Positions 26,219 through 34,318 of a stretch of 64,000 nucleotides of DNA are shown one piece after another; position 1 is the first letter of the stretch, and every line of letters starts with the position of its first letter. The notes beneath the pieces were generated by a model. It was not told the origin of the DNA. It worked only from the letters and a program-made list of their open reading frames with translations, and did not search any database. The stretch is from Gammaproteobacteria bacterium (lineage in GTDB: Bacteria; Pseudomonadota; Gammaproteobacteria; Steroidobacterales; Rariloculaceae). The stretch covers positions 5,016 through 69,015 of the forward strand of contig PKRJ01000016.1 of the NCBI GenBank assembly GCA_017577365.1, in the 5' to 3' direction. The position numbers and the translations under genes are program-made.

Positions 26219-26222
<4 letters not shown>
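24936..26222 (-). CDS. sufD: SufD, Fe-S cluster scaffold subunit
   Basis: Subunit of the SufBCD scaffold. The 428-residue product has an N-terminal helical region (FLERGYPTRRDEAWRYTDLKPI) and the beta-helix core ending in VKCSHGATVGELDEDQMFYL, where the histidine in CSHGA is the conserved SufD residue, then SRGLDADSARALLTFAFANV. The start is GTG at 26222, overlapping the sufC stop (GTGA). Position and motifs are characteristic. Confidence 0.94.
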
Positions 26223-26974
<752 letters not shown>

Positions 26975-27031
26975 CTCGCTCCCTCGATCGCTTTCCAGGC
27001 CGCGGCACGCGGCCGAAGATCGTGTTGCTGC

Positions 27032-28480
27032 CTATCCAACCGCGCCTTCGAGGCTGACGTTCAGCAGGTTCTGCGCCTCGACCGCGAACTCCATCGGCAG
27101 CTCCTTGAAGACCTCGCGGCAGAATCCGTTCACGATGATGTTGACCGCGTCCTCCTCGGACAGCCCGCGCTGACGGCAGTAGAAGAGCTGGTCGTCGCTG
27201 ATCTTCGACGTTGTCGCTTCGTGCTCGATGCGCGCCGAGCGCTCGCGCGATTCGATGTACGGAAACGTGTGCGCGCCGCAGCGATCGCCTATCAGCAGCG
27301 AATCGCACTGCGTGTAGTTCCGCGCGCCTTTCGCCGTCGGCATGATCCGCACGAGGCCGCGATACGTGTTCTGCCCGTGGCCCGCCGCGATGCCCTTCGA
27401 GATGATCGTGCTCCTCGTGTTGCGGCCGATGTGGATCATCTTCGTCCCGGTATCGGCCTGCTGGTAGTTGTTCGTCACGGCCACGGAGTAGAACTCGCCG
27501 ACGGAGTTCTCGCCGCGCAGGATGCAGCTCGGGTATTTCCACGTGATCGCGGACCCCGTCTCGACCTGCGTCCACGAGATCTTCGAGTTCGCGCCGCGGC
27601 ATTCGCCGCGCTTCGTGACGAAGTTGTAGATGCCGCCGCGGCCTTCCTCGTCGCCGGGATACCAGTTCTGCACGGTCGAATACTTGATCTCGGCGCCTTC
27701 GAGCGCGACGAGCTCGACGACCGCGGCGTGGAGCTGGTTCTCGTCGCGCATCGGCGCGGTGCAGCCCTCGAGATAGCTCACGTAGCTGCCTTCGTCGGCG
27801 ATGATCAGCGTGCGCTCGAACTGCCCCGTCTTCGCCGCGTTGATGCGGAAATACGTCGACAGCTCCATCGGGCAGCGCACGCCTTTCGGCACGTAGACGA
27901 ACGAGCCATCCGTGAAGACGGCCGAGTTGAGCGCCGCGAAGAAGTTGTCGCGATAGGGCACGACGGTGCCCAAGTACTTGCGCACGAGCTCGGGGTGATC
28001 GCGCACCGCATCGGAGATCGAGCAGAAAATCACGCCGGCCTCGGCGAGCTTCTCCCTGAACGTCGTCGCGACCGAGACGCTGTCGAAGACCGCGTCGACG
28101 GCGACGCCGGCGAGACGCGCGCGCTCGTGCAAAGGGATGCCGAGCTTCTCGTAAGTCTCGAGCAGCTTCGGGTCGACCTCGTCGAGGCTCTTCGGCCCGT
28201 CGCCGCGGCGTTTCGGCGCGGAGTAGTACGAGATCGACTGATAGTCCGTCGGGGTGTACTTCACGTGCGCCCACGTCGGCTCCTGCATCGTGAGCCAGTG
28301 CCGATAGGCCTTGAGGCGCCATTCGGTGAGAAACTCGGGCTCGCCCTTCTTCTGCGAAAGCCGCCGGATGACGTCCTCGTCGAGACCGGGCGGGAACGTT
28401 TCCTGCTCGATATCGGTGACGAAGCCGTGCCGGTACTTCCGCTGGACGAGCTCGTTCAGATCTTTCGATTCCGTGGCCAT
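27032..28480 (-). CDS. sufB: SufB, Fe-S cluster scaffold protein
   Basis: Main scaffold subunit on which clusters form. The 482-residue protein contains VQNWYPGDEEGRGGIYNFVT and TKRGECRGANSKISWTQVET, the region holding a cysteine important for cluster assembly in E. coli SufB. The C-terminal block EHEATTSKISDDQLFYCRQR and GLSEEDAVNIIVNGF is also conserved. It starts 12 bases after the Rrf2 regulator gene and is followed by sufC. Length is normal. Confidence 0.97.
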   Translation of the reverse strand: MATESKDLNELVQRKYRHGFVTDIEQETFPPGLDEDVIRRLSQKKGEPEFLTEWRLKAYRHWLTMQEPTWAHVKYTPTDYQSISYYSAPKRRGDGPKSLDEVDPKLLETYEKLGIPLHERARLAGVAVDAVFDSVSVATTFREKLAEAGVIFCSISDAVRDHPELVRKYLGTVVPYRDNFFAALNSAVFTDGSFVYVPKGVRCPMELSTYFRINAAKTGQFERTLIIADEGSYVSYLEGCTAPMRDENQLHAAVVELVALEGAEIKYSTVQNWYPGDEEGRGGIYNFVTKRGECRGANSKISWTQVETGSAITWKYPSCILRGENSVGEFYSVAVTNNYQQADTGTKMIHIGRNTRSTIISKGIAAGHGQNTYRGLVRIMPTAKGARNYTQCDSLLIGDRCGAHTFPYIESRERSARIEHEATTSKISDDQLFYCRQRGLSEEDAVNIIVNGFCREVFKELPMEFAVEAQNLLNVSLEGAVG

Positions 28481-28491
28481 CTGCCTTTTCC

Positions 28492-28953
28492 CTAGCCTGT
28501 CGCGGCCGATTTACGTAGCTCCCGCTCGAGCATCTCCGCCGGCAGCGGGTCCGGCGACGTCAAGAGGTCCGCGAGCGTGACCGATTCCAGCGCGACGCGG
28601 ATGCTGCGGTTGATCCGCTGCCATGCCGCGCCGACCCGGCAATGCCCTTCCAGCCCGCACAGTCCGACCGCCGAGCTGCACGCGGTGATGGCGACCGGCC
28701 CTTCGAGCGCGTCGAGGATCTCCGCCGCCGTGATCGTCTCGGGCGGGCGGGCGAGGGCATAACCGCCCTGGGCGCCGCGGACCGAGACGACGAGCCCGGC
28801 CCGCGCGAGCAGCTTCAATAGCTTGCTGACCGTCGGCTGGCCGAGATGCGTCGCCGCGGCGACCGACGCGCACGTCGACAGCCCGCGGTCGTTCGCCGCG
28901 AGCTGGGCGAGCACCAGCGTGCCGTAGTCGGTCAGCTTACTCATGCGCAACAT
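28492..28953 (-). CDS. sufR: Rrf2-family suf operon regulator
   Basis: DNA-binding regulator related to IscR and named here by its position heading the suf operon. The 153-residue protein has a winged-helix N-terminus (MSKLTDYGTLVLAQLA, then QPTVSKLLKLLARAGLVVS, GAQGGYALARPPETITAAEI). A cysteine cluster follows (ACSSAVGLCGLEGHCRVG, three cysteines after TA), where IscR-type proteins bind a 2Fe-2S cluster. The start may be 28953 or the internal ATG at 28944. An IscR-type box overlapping a promoter lies just upstream, so autoregulation by cluster status is likely. Confidence 0.93.
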   Translation of the reverse strand: MLRMSKLTDYGTLVLAQLAANDRGLSTCASVAAATHLGQPTVSKLLKLLARAGLVVSVRGAQGGYALARPPETITAAEILDALEGPVAITACSSAVGLCGLEGHCRVGAAWQRINRSIRVALESVTLADLLTSPDPLPAEMLERELRKSAATG

Positions 28954-28976
28954 GGCGGCGGATCTCCCGTCGCGGA

Positions 28977-29001
28977 ATAGTGGACTATTTTAGTCCTGTA
29001 T
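28977..29001 (-). promoter_or_regulatory. IscR type-1-like operator upstream of sufR
   Basis: The centre is a perfect palindrome, GGACTA-TTT-TAGTCC (28982-28996), flanked by ATA and TAT at the ends of a 25-base motif. Compared with the E. coli IscR type-1 consensus, the outer ATA/TAT, GACT, the three central A/T and TAGTC all match; three flank positions differ. It lies 24 bases upstream of the first sufR start codon. Confidence 0.8.
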
Positions 29002-29015
29002 GAGCGCGCCGCAAA
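28987..29015 (-). promoter_or_regulatory. Candidate sufR-suf operon promoter
   Basis: On the minus strand TTTGCG (29015-29010) and TAAAAT (28992-28987, 5 of 6 to consensus) are 17 bases apart. The -10 lies inside the IscR-type palindrome, so regulator binding would block RNA polymerase. Confidence 0.55.
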
Positions 29016-29058
29016 GGGAAAGTCGCGGTAGGCGGCGCGAATCCGCCGAGCTGCTTTG

Positions 29059-30516
29059 TCAGCCGCCCGGGGCGCGTCGGAGCACCTCTTCGCGGTGCTC
29101 CTCGGGAATGTACTCGATGAGCTCGTCGAGGCGGGCCGTGATGCGCGCGCGCTCGACCTCGTGCACGTCCGGAAGCTGCAGGGCGAGCCGAAGCTGGCCG
29201 ATCGCGAGCGGCAGATTGCCGGTCGAGACGTAATACTCGGCCATGTAGTAATACGCGTTCACGGTATCGCCTTCGGCGCTCGCCGCCCGGGCGATCAGAC
29301 GGATCTGCGCCGGCGTCGGCGGCACGTTGTTCAGGAGGTCGAGCAGCACCTTGTGCGCCTCGTCCGGCCGCTCGGCCTCGAGCAGCACCTCGGCATAGCT
29401 GATCGTCAACGGCACGTTCCGCGGGAAGAGCCGCACGGCCTCCCTATAGACCTCCAGGGCCTGCTCGGTCAGTCCGCTCTTCGCGAGCGCTTCGCCGAGC
29501 CCGATGCGGAACGCGATCACGCCGGGATGCTCTCGCACGAGGTCGCGGAACGCGCGCTCGGCGTCGTCGTTCCGGCCGATCGCGGCGAGCGCGAGCGCAC
29601 GACCGTAACGGTTCGCGACGGTATCGGGATTCGGCTTCGACTCGAAGATCCGAAGCGCCGTCTGCGGATCGCGCGCGCTCATGACCTCGATGCGCGCTCT
29701 CGTCAGGCCGTAATCGAGGCTGTCCTCGACGCGGTTCTGCGGCAGGCGCCGCGCGCGGTCGCGTGCCTCCGCGATGCGCACCGCGGTCACCGGGTGCGTC
29801 TGCAGCATGTCCGGAATCTCGGTGCGCGCGGCGGAGTAGCGCCTAGACAGCTTCTCGAAGAAGGTCGCCATCGCGTTCGGATCGAAGCCGGCGGCAGCGA
29901 GGACGTCGATCCCGACGCGGTCCGCCTCGTGCTCGTTCGAGCGCGTGTAGTTGATCTGACGCTGTGCTGCGGCGGCTTGCGAAGCGGTGATCGCGCCCAT
30001 CATCGCGTCGCCCGGCAGGTCGGCCGCCGCGCCGAGCAGCGCCGCCGCGAGCATCGCCGCCATCGTCATGATGCTCGTGCGCTGGGTGTCGTACAGCGAT
30101 CGCGCTATATGCCGCTGCGTGACGTGCGAGACCTCGTGCGCGAGCACGCCGGCAAGCTCGCTTTCGTTCTCGCTCGCGAGGATCAGCCCGGTATTGACGC
30201 CGATATAGCCGCCGGGCATCGCGAACGCGTTGATGCTGTCGTCCTTGACGACGAAGAACCTGAAGCGATGATCTCCGTCGTTCGCGTGGCTCGCGATCCG
30301 TGCGCCGATGGACTGGATGTATTCGGTGAGGAGCGGGTCCTCGACGACGACGCCGGCGTTATAGAGCTGCATCATGACCGTGCGGCCGAGCTGACCTTCA
30401 CGGGTCTTGTTCAGCACGGCGTCCGCCGGATTGCCGAAATCCGGCAGGTCGTTCGCCGCCGCCGCGCCGCCCAGGGTCTGCCCGAGCAGCGCGAGCAGGC
30501 ATAGCCAATACCTCAT
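29059..30516 (-). CDS. bepA: M48 metalloprotease BepA-like
   Basis: Periplasmic zinc protease and chaperone for outer-membrane assembly. The 485-residue protein has a signal peptide (MRYWLCLLALLGQTLGGAAA) and the zinc site LAHEVSHVTQRH (HExxH plus downstream residues). A C-terminal TPR region (about residues 300-460) covers segments such as GRALALAAIGRNDDAERAF and LPLAIGQLRLALQLPDV. The chosen start gives a clean signal peptide; the longer frame overlaps the bcp end. It forms a leftward group with bcp and gcvR. Confidence 0.92.
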   Translation of the reverse strand: MRYWLCLLALLGQTLGGAAAANDLPDFGNPADAVLNKTREGQLGRTVMMQLYNAGVVVEDPLLTEYIQSIGARIASHANDGDHRFRFFVVKDDSINAFAMPGGYIGVNTGLILASENESELAGVLAHEVSHVTQRHIARSLYDTQRTSIMTMAAMLAAALLGAAADLPGDAMMGAITASQAAAAQRQINYTRSNEHEADRVGIDVLAAAGFDPNAMATFFEKLSRRYSAARTEIPDMLQTHPVTAVRIAEARDRARRLPQNRVEDSLDYGLTRARIEVMSARDPQTALRIFESKPNPDTVANRYGRALALAAIGRNDDAERAFRDLVREHPGVIAFRIGLGEALAKSGLTEQALEVYREAVRLFPRNVPLTISYAEVLLEAERPDEAHKVLLDLLNNVPPTPAQIRLIARAASAEGDTVNAYYYMAEYYVSTGNLPLAIGQLRLALQLPDVHEVERARITARLDELIEYIPEEHREEVLRRAPGG

Positions 30517-30547
30517 CGCGCGACTCCGCTCCGCGCGAGCGCGGAAA

Positions 30548-31033
30548 TCATGCCTTAAGAGACAGCGCCGCCTCCAAAACGTTCTCGACGTGGCCCGGAA
30601 CCTTGACTTTACGCCATTCCCGGACCAGCTTGCCGGACGCATCGACGAGGAACGTGCTGCGTTCGACGCCGAGGACCTTCCGGCCGTACATGTTCTTCTC
30701 GCGAATCACGTCGAAGAGCGTGCAGAGGGTCTCGTCCGGATCGGAGATCAGGTCGAACGGTAAGCCGTGCTTCGCCTTGAATTTCTCGTGCGATTCGAGG
30801 CTGTCCCGCGAGACGCCGAGCACCTCGACGCCCGCGCGGCGGAAGTCCTCGTAGCGGGCCGCGAAGTCCCGACCCTCGGTCGTGCAGCCCGGAGTGTCGT
30901 CCTTCGGGTAGAAGTACAGGACGTACGGACGGCCGGCCAGCGCCTTCGACGAGACCTTGCGGCCGCCGGTCGCGTCCGCCCGAAATGCCGGGACCTTCGC
31001 GCCCAGCTTCGCCTTCGTGCCCGTTCTCGTCAT
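30548..31033 (-). CDS. bcp: Thioredoxin-dependent peroxiredoxin (Bcp/PrxQ family)
   Basis: Thiol peroxidase reducing hydrogen peroxide and organic peroxides. The 161-residue protein shows YFYPKDDTPGCTTEGRDFAA with the peroxidatic cysteine at residue 50. The resolving cysteine found five residues later in E. coli Bcp is absent here (aspartate at that position). Another cysteine lies in DETLCTLFDV near residue 100. ERSTFLVDASGKLVREWRKV is also typical. It sits between gcvR and bepA, as expected for gammaproteobacteria. Confidence 0.92.
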   Translation of the reverse strand: MTRTGTKAKLGAKVPAFRADATGGRKVSSKALAGRPYVLYFYPKDDTPGCTTEGRDFAARYEDFRRAGVEVLGVSRDSLESHEKFKAKHGLPFDLISDPDETLCTLFDVIREKNMYGRKVLGVERSTFLVDASGKLVREWRKVKVPGHVENVLEAALSLKA

Positions 31034-31073
31034 CGCTGTCTCGTCGCCGCCCGTACGCGCGCCGTGCGGCGCC

Positions 31074-31607
31074 TCACGAATGCTTGACCGGCTCCATGAT
31101 CGCGTCGACGTTCAATTGGTCGCAGAAGTCCATGAACTCCTCGCGAAGAGCGGAGATGTGGAGCGACGCGGGGATGTTCACGTACATCTGCACCGAGAAC
31201 ATCGGCGTGTCGGTTTGCGACGCGACGTAGCTGCGCGCCGTGAGCTCGCCGATCTCGACCTGCCGGCTCGCGAAGAAACCGCAGAGGCTGTGCACGATGC
31301 CCGGTTGATCCAGGCCGACGACGTCGACCGCGTAAGGCAAGCGTTCCTTGCCGAAGTGACGCGGCTCCGTGCGCCGAAACTTCATCGTGAGGCCGTTGTT
31401 GTTCGCGAACCGCTCGAGGTCCCTCTCGAGACGGCTGATCGTGTGCCAGTTGCCGGCGACGAGCAGAAGCATGCCGAACTCGGAGCCGAGCGCGGTCATG
31501 CGGCCTTCCTTGATGTTTCCGCCGCAGTCGAGGATCGTGCGTGTGAGGTCCTGGACCATCGTCGTCGGATCGCCGCCTACGGCGGATATGACGAGCAGCT
31601 GTTGCAT
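31074..31607 (-). CDS. gcvR: GcvR-like tandem ACT-domain protein
   Basis: Probable regulator of the glycine cleavage system, or a related ACT-domain protein. The 177-residue product has two ACT domains: residues 1-80 (LLVISAVGGDPTTMVQDLTR, ILDCGGNIKEGRMTALGSEF) and about 90-170 (DVVGLDQPGIVHSLCGFFAS, SVQMYVNIPASLHISALREE). It is divergent from dapA, with bcp downstream, matching the E. coli bcp-gcvR / dapA arrangement. No DNA-binding domain is present; GcvR acts through GcvA in E. coli, and no gcvA was seen here. Confidence 0.87.
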   Translation of the reverse strand: MQQLLVISAVGGDPTTMVQDLTRTILDCGGNIKEGRMTALGSEFGMLLLVAGNWHTISRLERDLERFANNNGLTMKFRRTEPRHFGKERLPYAVDVVGLDQPGIVHSLCGFFASRQVEIGELTARSYVASQTDTPMFSVQMYVNIPASLHISALREEFMDFCDQLNVDAIMEPVKHS

Positions 31608-31759
31608 TTATCAGGTGAATCCGTGAGTGGTTGGTGCCCGTTGGACAGTTGTTCGGGGCCGGTCCAGTGTACCCCGAAGTCGTGCAGAGGCAATGCCAAG
31701 TTGCGGCCGCGTGCCGCCGCCAGTACCATCCACGCCTCTCTCATCCCATTGGGCGGACA

Positions 31760-32647
31760 ATGTTTTCAGGCAGCATCGCGGCGTTGGTAACGCCGATGAC
31801 GGACGACGGCGCCCTCGACTACGCCGCCCTGAAGAGGCTTGTCGAGTTCCACATCGACGCCGGCACCGACGCTCTCGTCATCGCGGGCACGACGGGCGAG
31901 TCGCCCACGCTCGAGCATCGCGAGCATATCGAGCTCGTCGAGAAGAGCTGCGAGATCGCGGCGGGGCGGATTCCGATCATCGCCGGCACCGGGTCGAACT
32001 CGACCGCGCAGACGCTGAAGCTCTCGCGCGCCGTGGACCATCTTCCGCTCGCCGGCCTGATGCTCGTAACGCCTTATTACAACAAGCCGACGCAGGAAGG
32101 CATGTTCCGGCACTTCTCGATGGTCGCCGACGCGGTGAGCCATCCGATCATCCTGTACAACGTGCCGAGCCGGACCGGCGTCGACTTGAAGCCGTCGACG
32201 GTCGGGCGCCTGTCGGCGCACCCGAAGATCGTCGCGCTCAAGGAGGCGACCGGGGAACTCGACCGCCTCGAGACGCTCAGAGACGCGTGCGGCAGCGAGT
32301 TCTCGTTGCTTTCTGGAGACGATGCGACGGCGTGCGAGTTCATGCTGAGGGGCGGGCAAGGCGTCATCTCCGTCACAGCGAACGTGGCGCCGCGGCAAAT
32401 GCGCGAGATGTGCGACGCGGCCCGCGCCGGGGATCGGGCGACCGCGGAGCGCATCGACGGGACGCTGCGGGCGTTGCATAGGGACCTGTTCGTCGAGAGC
32501 AACCCGATTCCCGTCAAGTGGGCCGTTCACGAGATGGGGCTCGTCGGTGCCGGCATCCGTCTGCCGCTGACGCCGCTGTCGCCCGCCTATCACGATACCG
32601 TTCGCGCGGCGATGGCTGCGGCGGGCGTGCAGCCGGCGAAATCGTAG
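31760..32647 (+). CDS. dapA: 4-hydroxy-tetrahydrodipicolinate synthase DapA
   Basis: Condenses pyruvate with aspartate semialdehyde in lysine and diaminopimelate synthesis. The 295-residue protein starts MFSGSIAALVTPMTDDGALD and has AGTTGESPTLEHREH. Tyrosine 133 (ILYNVPSRTG) and Schiff-base lysine 161 (VALKEATG) fall at the E. coli positions. The start at 31760 fits these positions; upstream in-frame codons were rejected. A small lipoprotein gene follows four bases after the stop. Confidence 0.97.
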   Translation: MFSGSIAALVTPMTDDGALDYAALKRLVEFHIDAGTDALVIAGTTGESPTLEHREHIELVEKSCEIAAGRIPIIAGTGSNSTAQTLKLSRAVDHLPLAGLMLVTPYYNKPTQEGMFRHFSMVADAVSHPIILYNVPSRTGVDLKPSTVGRLSAHPKIVALKEATGELDRLETLRDACGSEFSLLSGDDATACEFMLRGGQGVISVTANVAPRQMREMCDAARAGDRATAERIDGTLRALHRDLFVESNPIPVKWAVHEMGLVGAGIRLPLTPLSPAYHDTVRAAMAAAGVQPAKS

Positions 32648-32651
32648 GGCG

Positions 32652-32915
32652 ATGACGAAAAGTTTTTGGATGCTGTTGCCGCTGCTCGCGCTCACCGCGT
32701 GCGCCGGCGAACGCACGGTCAGCTGCCAGGACAACGTGACCTATCGGAACGCGTCGTCGATCCCGCCGCTCAGGATCCCGGACGATTTGTCCGTGCCCGA
32801 CGAATCCGACGCGATCCGCGTGCCGCCGCCGCCGGCTTCATCGTCGACCGCCGCGGCCGAGCCCGGCGGCTGCCTCGAGCGCCCGCCGGACTTCTTCGAA
32901 AGTCGCGGCGCCTGA
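32652..32915 (+). CDS. Small lipoprotein, BamC N-terminus-like
   Basis: An 87-residue predicted lipoprotein: signal sequence and lipobox MTKSFWMLLPLLALTAC (Cys17), then CQDNVTYRNASSIPPLRIPDD, a proline-rich low-complexity stretch and FFESRGA at the end. It occupies the position of bamC immediately after dapA in gammaproteobacteria. Its ...PPLRIPDDL segment resembles the flexible N-terminal region of BamC, but the two folded helix-grip domains are absent. It may be a reduced BamC or an unrelated lipoprotein. A perfect hairpin follows. Confidence 0.75.
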   Translation: MTKSFWMLLPLLALTACAGERTVSCQDNVTYRNASSIPPLRIPDDLSVPDESDAIRVPPPPASSSTAAAEPGGCLERPPDFFESRGA

Positions 32916-32931
32916 TAGCCCGTCGAGAAGA

Positions 32932-32952
32932 GGGCTCGCGAAGAGCGAGCCC
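32932..32952. terminator. Hairpin between convergent genes
   Basis: GGGCTCGC (32932-32939) pairs exactly with GCGAGCCC (32945-32952) around a GAAGA loop, in the gap between the rightward dapA-lipoprotein unit and the leftward DUF4383 gene. No U-tract on either strand, but location favours a bidirectional terminator. Confidence 0.55.
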
Positions 32953-32980
32953 CTGGCTTCCGGCTACAGCCTCGCTTGGT

Positions 32981-33433
32981 TCACGCGCGAGTCGCGTGCG
33001 TCGTCGCTTCGACCCGGGTCCGCGGCGCCACGAACCCGAAGTAGGCCGCGACCGCGGCGAGGACCAGGTGCAGCCACACGTCGTGCCCGTAAAGCGGGAC
33101 GAGGCCGAACAGCGTGTGGGCGCCGGGGATCAGCCCGAGGATCACCAGGATCGCGTAGACGACCGCGACGGCGCGGGCATACGTGATCGACGCGCCGAGC
33201 GTCCGGTACGCGACGAGGCCCCACACCCCGAACACGATGTGCACGAGATTGTGCAGCGAGTTCACCGGGAACAGCCCGAACAGTCGTCCCGTGCTGCCGT
33301 TGACCGTGACCATTGGATCCGTGGGGTCGAGCGGCGTCATGAGCCCCGGCACGAATCCGGCGATGCCGACGACGAGGAACACGATGCCGTAGATCAGCGC
33401 GAAGTAGCGGATTGGCGTGGCGGTGGAGGGCAT
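32981..33433 (-). CDS. DUF4383 membrane protein
   Basis: Four-helix membrane protein of unknown function. The 150-residue product starts MPSTATPIRYFALIYGIVFL and contains FPVNSLHNLVHIVFGVWGLV, the conserved core of this family, and a short basic C-terminal tail. The ATG at 33433 has AGAGGAGA about six bases upstream; the longer frame to 33679 was rejected. It is divergent from the ABC export cassette. No motif suggests an activity. Confidence 0.82.
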   Translation of the reverse strand: MPSTATPIRYFALIYGIVFLVVGIAGFVPGLMTPLDPTDPMVTVNGSTGRLFGLFPVNSLHNLVHIVFGVWGLVAYRTLGASITYARAVAVVYAILVILGLIPGAHTLFGLVPLYGHDVWLHLVLAAVAAYFGFVAPRTRVEATTHATRA

Positions 33434-33592
33434 GGCGGTCTCCTCTGATTCAGGAGTAGGCATGCGATCCCGATCAGGCTTGCAGGCTTCGTGCCACGGC
33501 GGAGGGGCGCGGGCGCGCCAAGGGTCTGCTACATTGGCGCCCATGCGATCGAGGCCCGGAGGCGGCCGCGTGCGGGCGCGGCGCGCGGCAGC

Positions 33593-34318
33593 TTGAGAGC
33601 CGATCCCCCGGACGAGAACCTCTGCTTCAAGACGGAGGGGCTGACCAAGGTCTACGGCAGCGGCCCGAGCGCCGTGCACGCGCTTCGGGGCGTCGATCTC
33701 GCGATCCCCGAGCGCGAGCTCGTCGTGCTCCTAGGCGCGTCGGGCAGCGGCAAATCGACGCTCCTCAATATCCTCGGCGGGCTCGACCGCCCGACGTCGG
33801 GCCGGCTCTTGTTCCGCGGCCAGGACCTCACGAACGCGTCGCAGCGGGAGCTCACGCTCTATCGGCGCCGGCACGTCGGCTTCGTTTTCCAGTTCTACAA
33901 CCTCATGCCGAGCCTCACCGCGCGGGAGAACGTCGCGCTCGTCACCGAGATCGCGGACGATCCGATTCCGCCAGAGGAGGCGCTCGCGCTCGTCGGGCTC
34001 GAGCACCGCCTCGATCATTTCCCGTCGCAGCTCTCTGGCGGCGAGCAGCAGCGCGTCGCGATCGCGCGCGCGATCGCGAAGCGTCCGTCGGTCCTGCTCT
34101 GCGACGAGCCGACCGGCGCGCTCGACAGCGCGACGGGCGTACGGGTGCTCGAGGCGCTCCAGAACGTCAACGAGACGATGCACGCGACGACGCTCCTGAT
34201 CACGCACAACGCGTCGGTTGCGGATATCGCGCACCGCGTGATCACGTTCTCGGACGGGCACGTGCGCGAGGAGCGTCTCAACGCCGTGCGGAAGCGGCCT
34301 TCGGAGCTCTCCTGGTGA
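33593..34318 (+). CDS. ABC transporter ATP-binding protein (MacB/LolD type)
   Basis: ATPase of an export-type ABC system. It has the LolD/MacB hallmark order: Walker A LLGASGSGKSTLLNILGGLD, Q-loop region GFVFQFYNLMPSLTARENV, signature LSGGEQQRVAIARAIA and Walker B VLLCDEPTGALDSATG. The start is uncertain: a TTG at 33593 gives about 241 residues, while a GTG at 33491 would add a basic 34-residue segment unlike the family. The stop overlaps the permease ATG (TGATG). Substrate unknown. Confidence 0.9.
   Translation: MRADPPDENLCFKTEGLTKVYGSGPSAVHALRGVDLAIPERELVVLLGASGSGKSTLLNILGGLDRPTSGRLLFRGQDLTNASQRELTLYRRRHVGFVFQFYNLMPSLTARENVALVTEIADDPIPPEEALALVGLEHRLDHFPSQLSGGEQQRVAIARAIAKRPSVLLCDEPTGALDSATGVRVLEALQNVNETMHATTLLITHNASVADIAHRVITFSDGHVREERLNAVRKRPSELSW

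Noticed and set aside
29056..30504. 482-codon frame antisense to bepA
   Set aside because: Shadow of a gene with signal peptide, HExxH motif and conserved neighbourhood.
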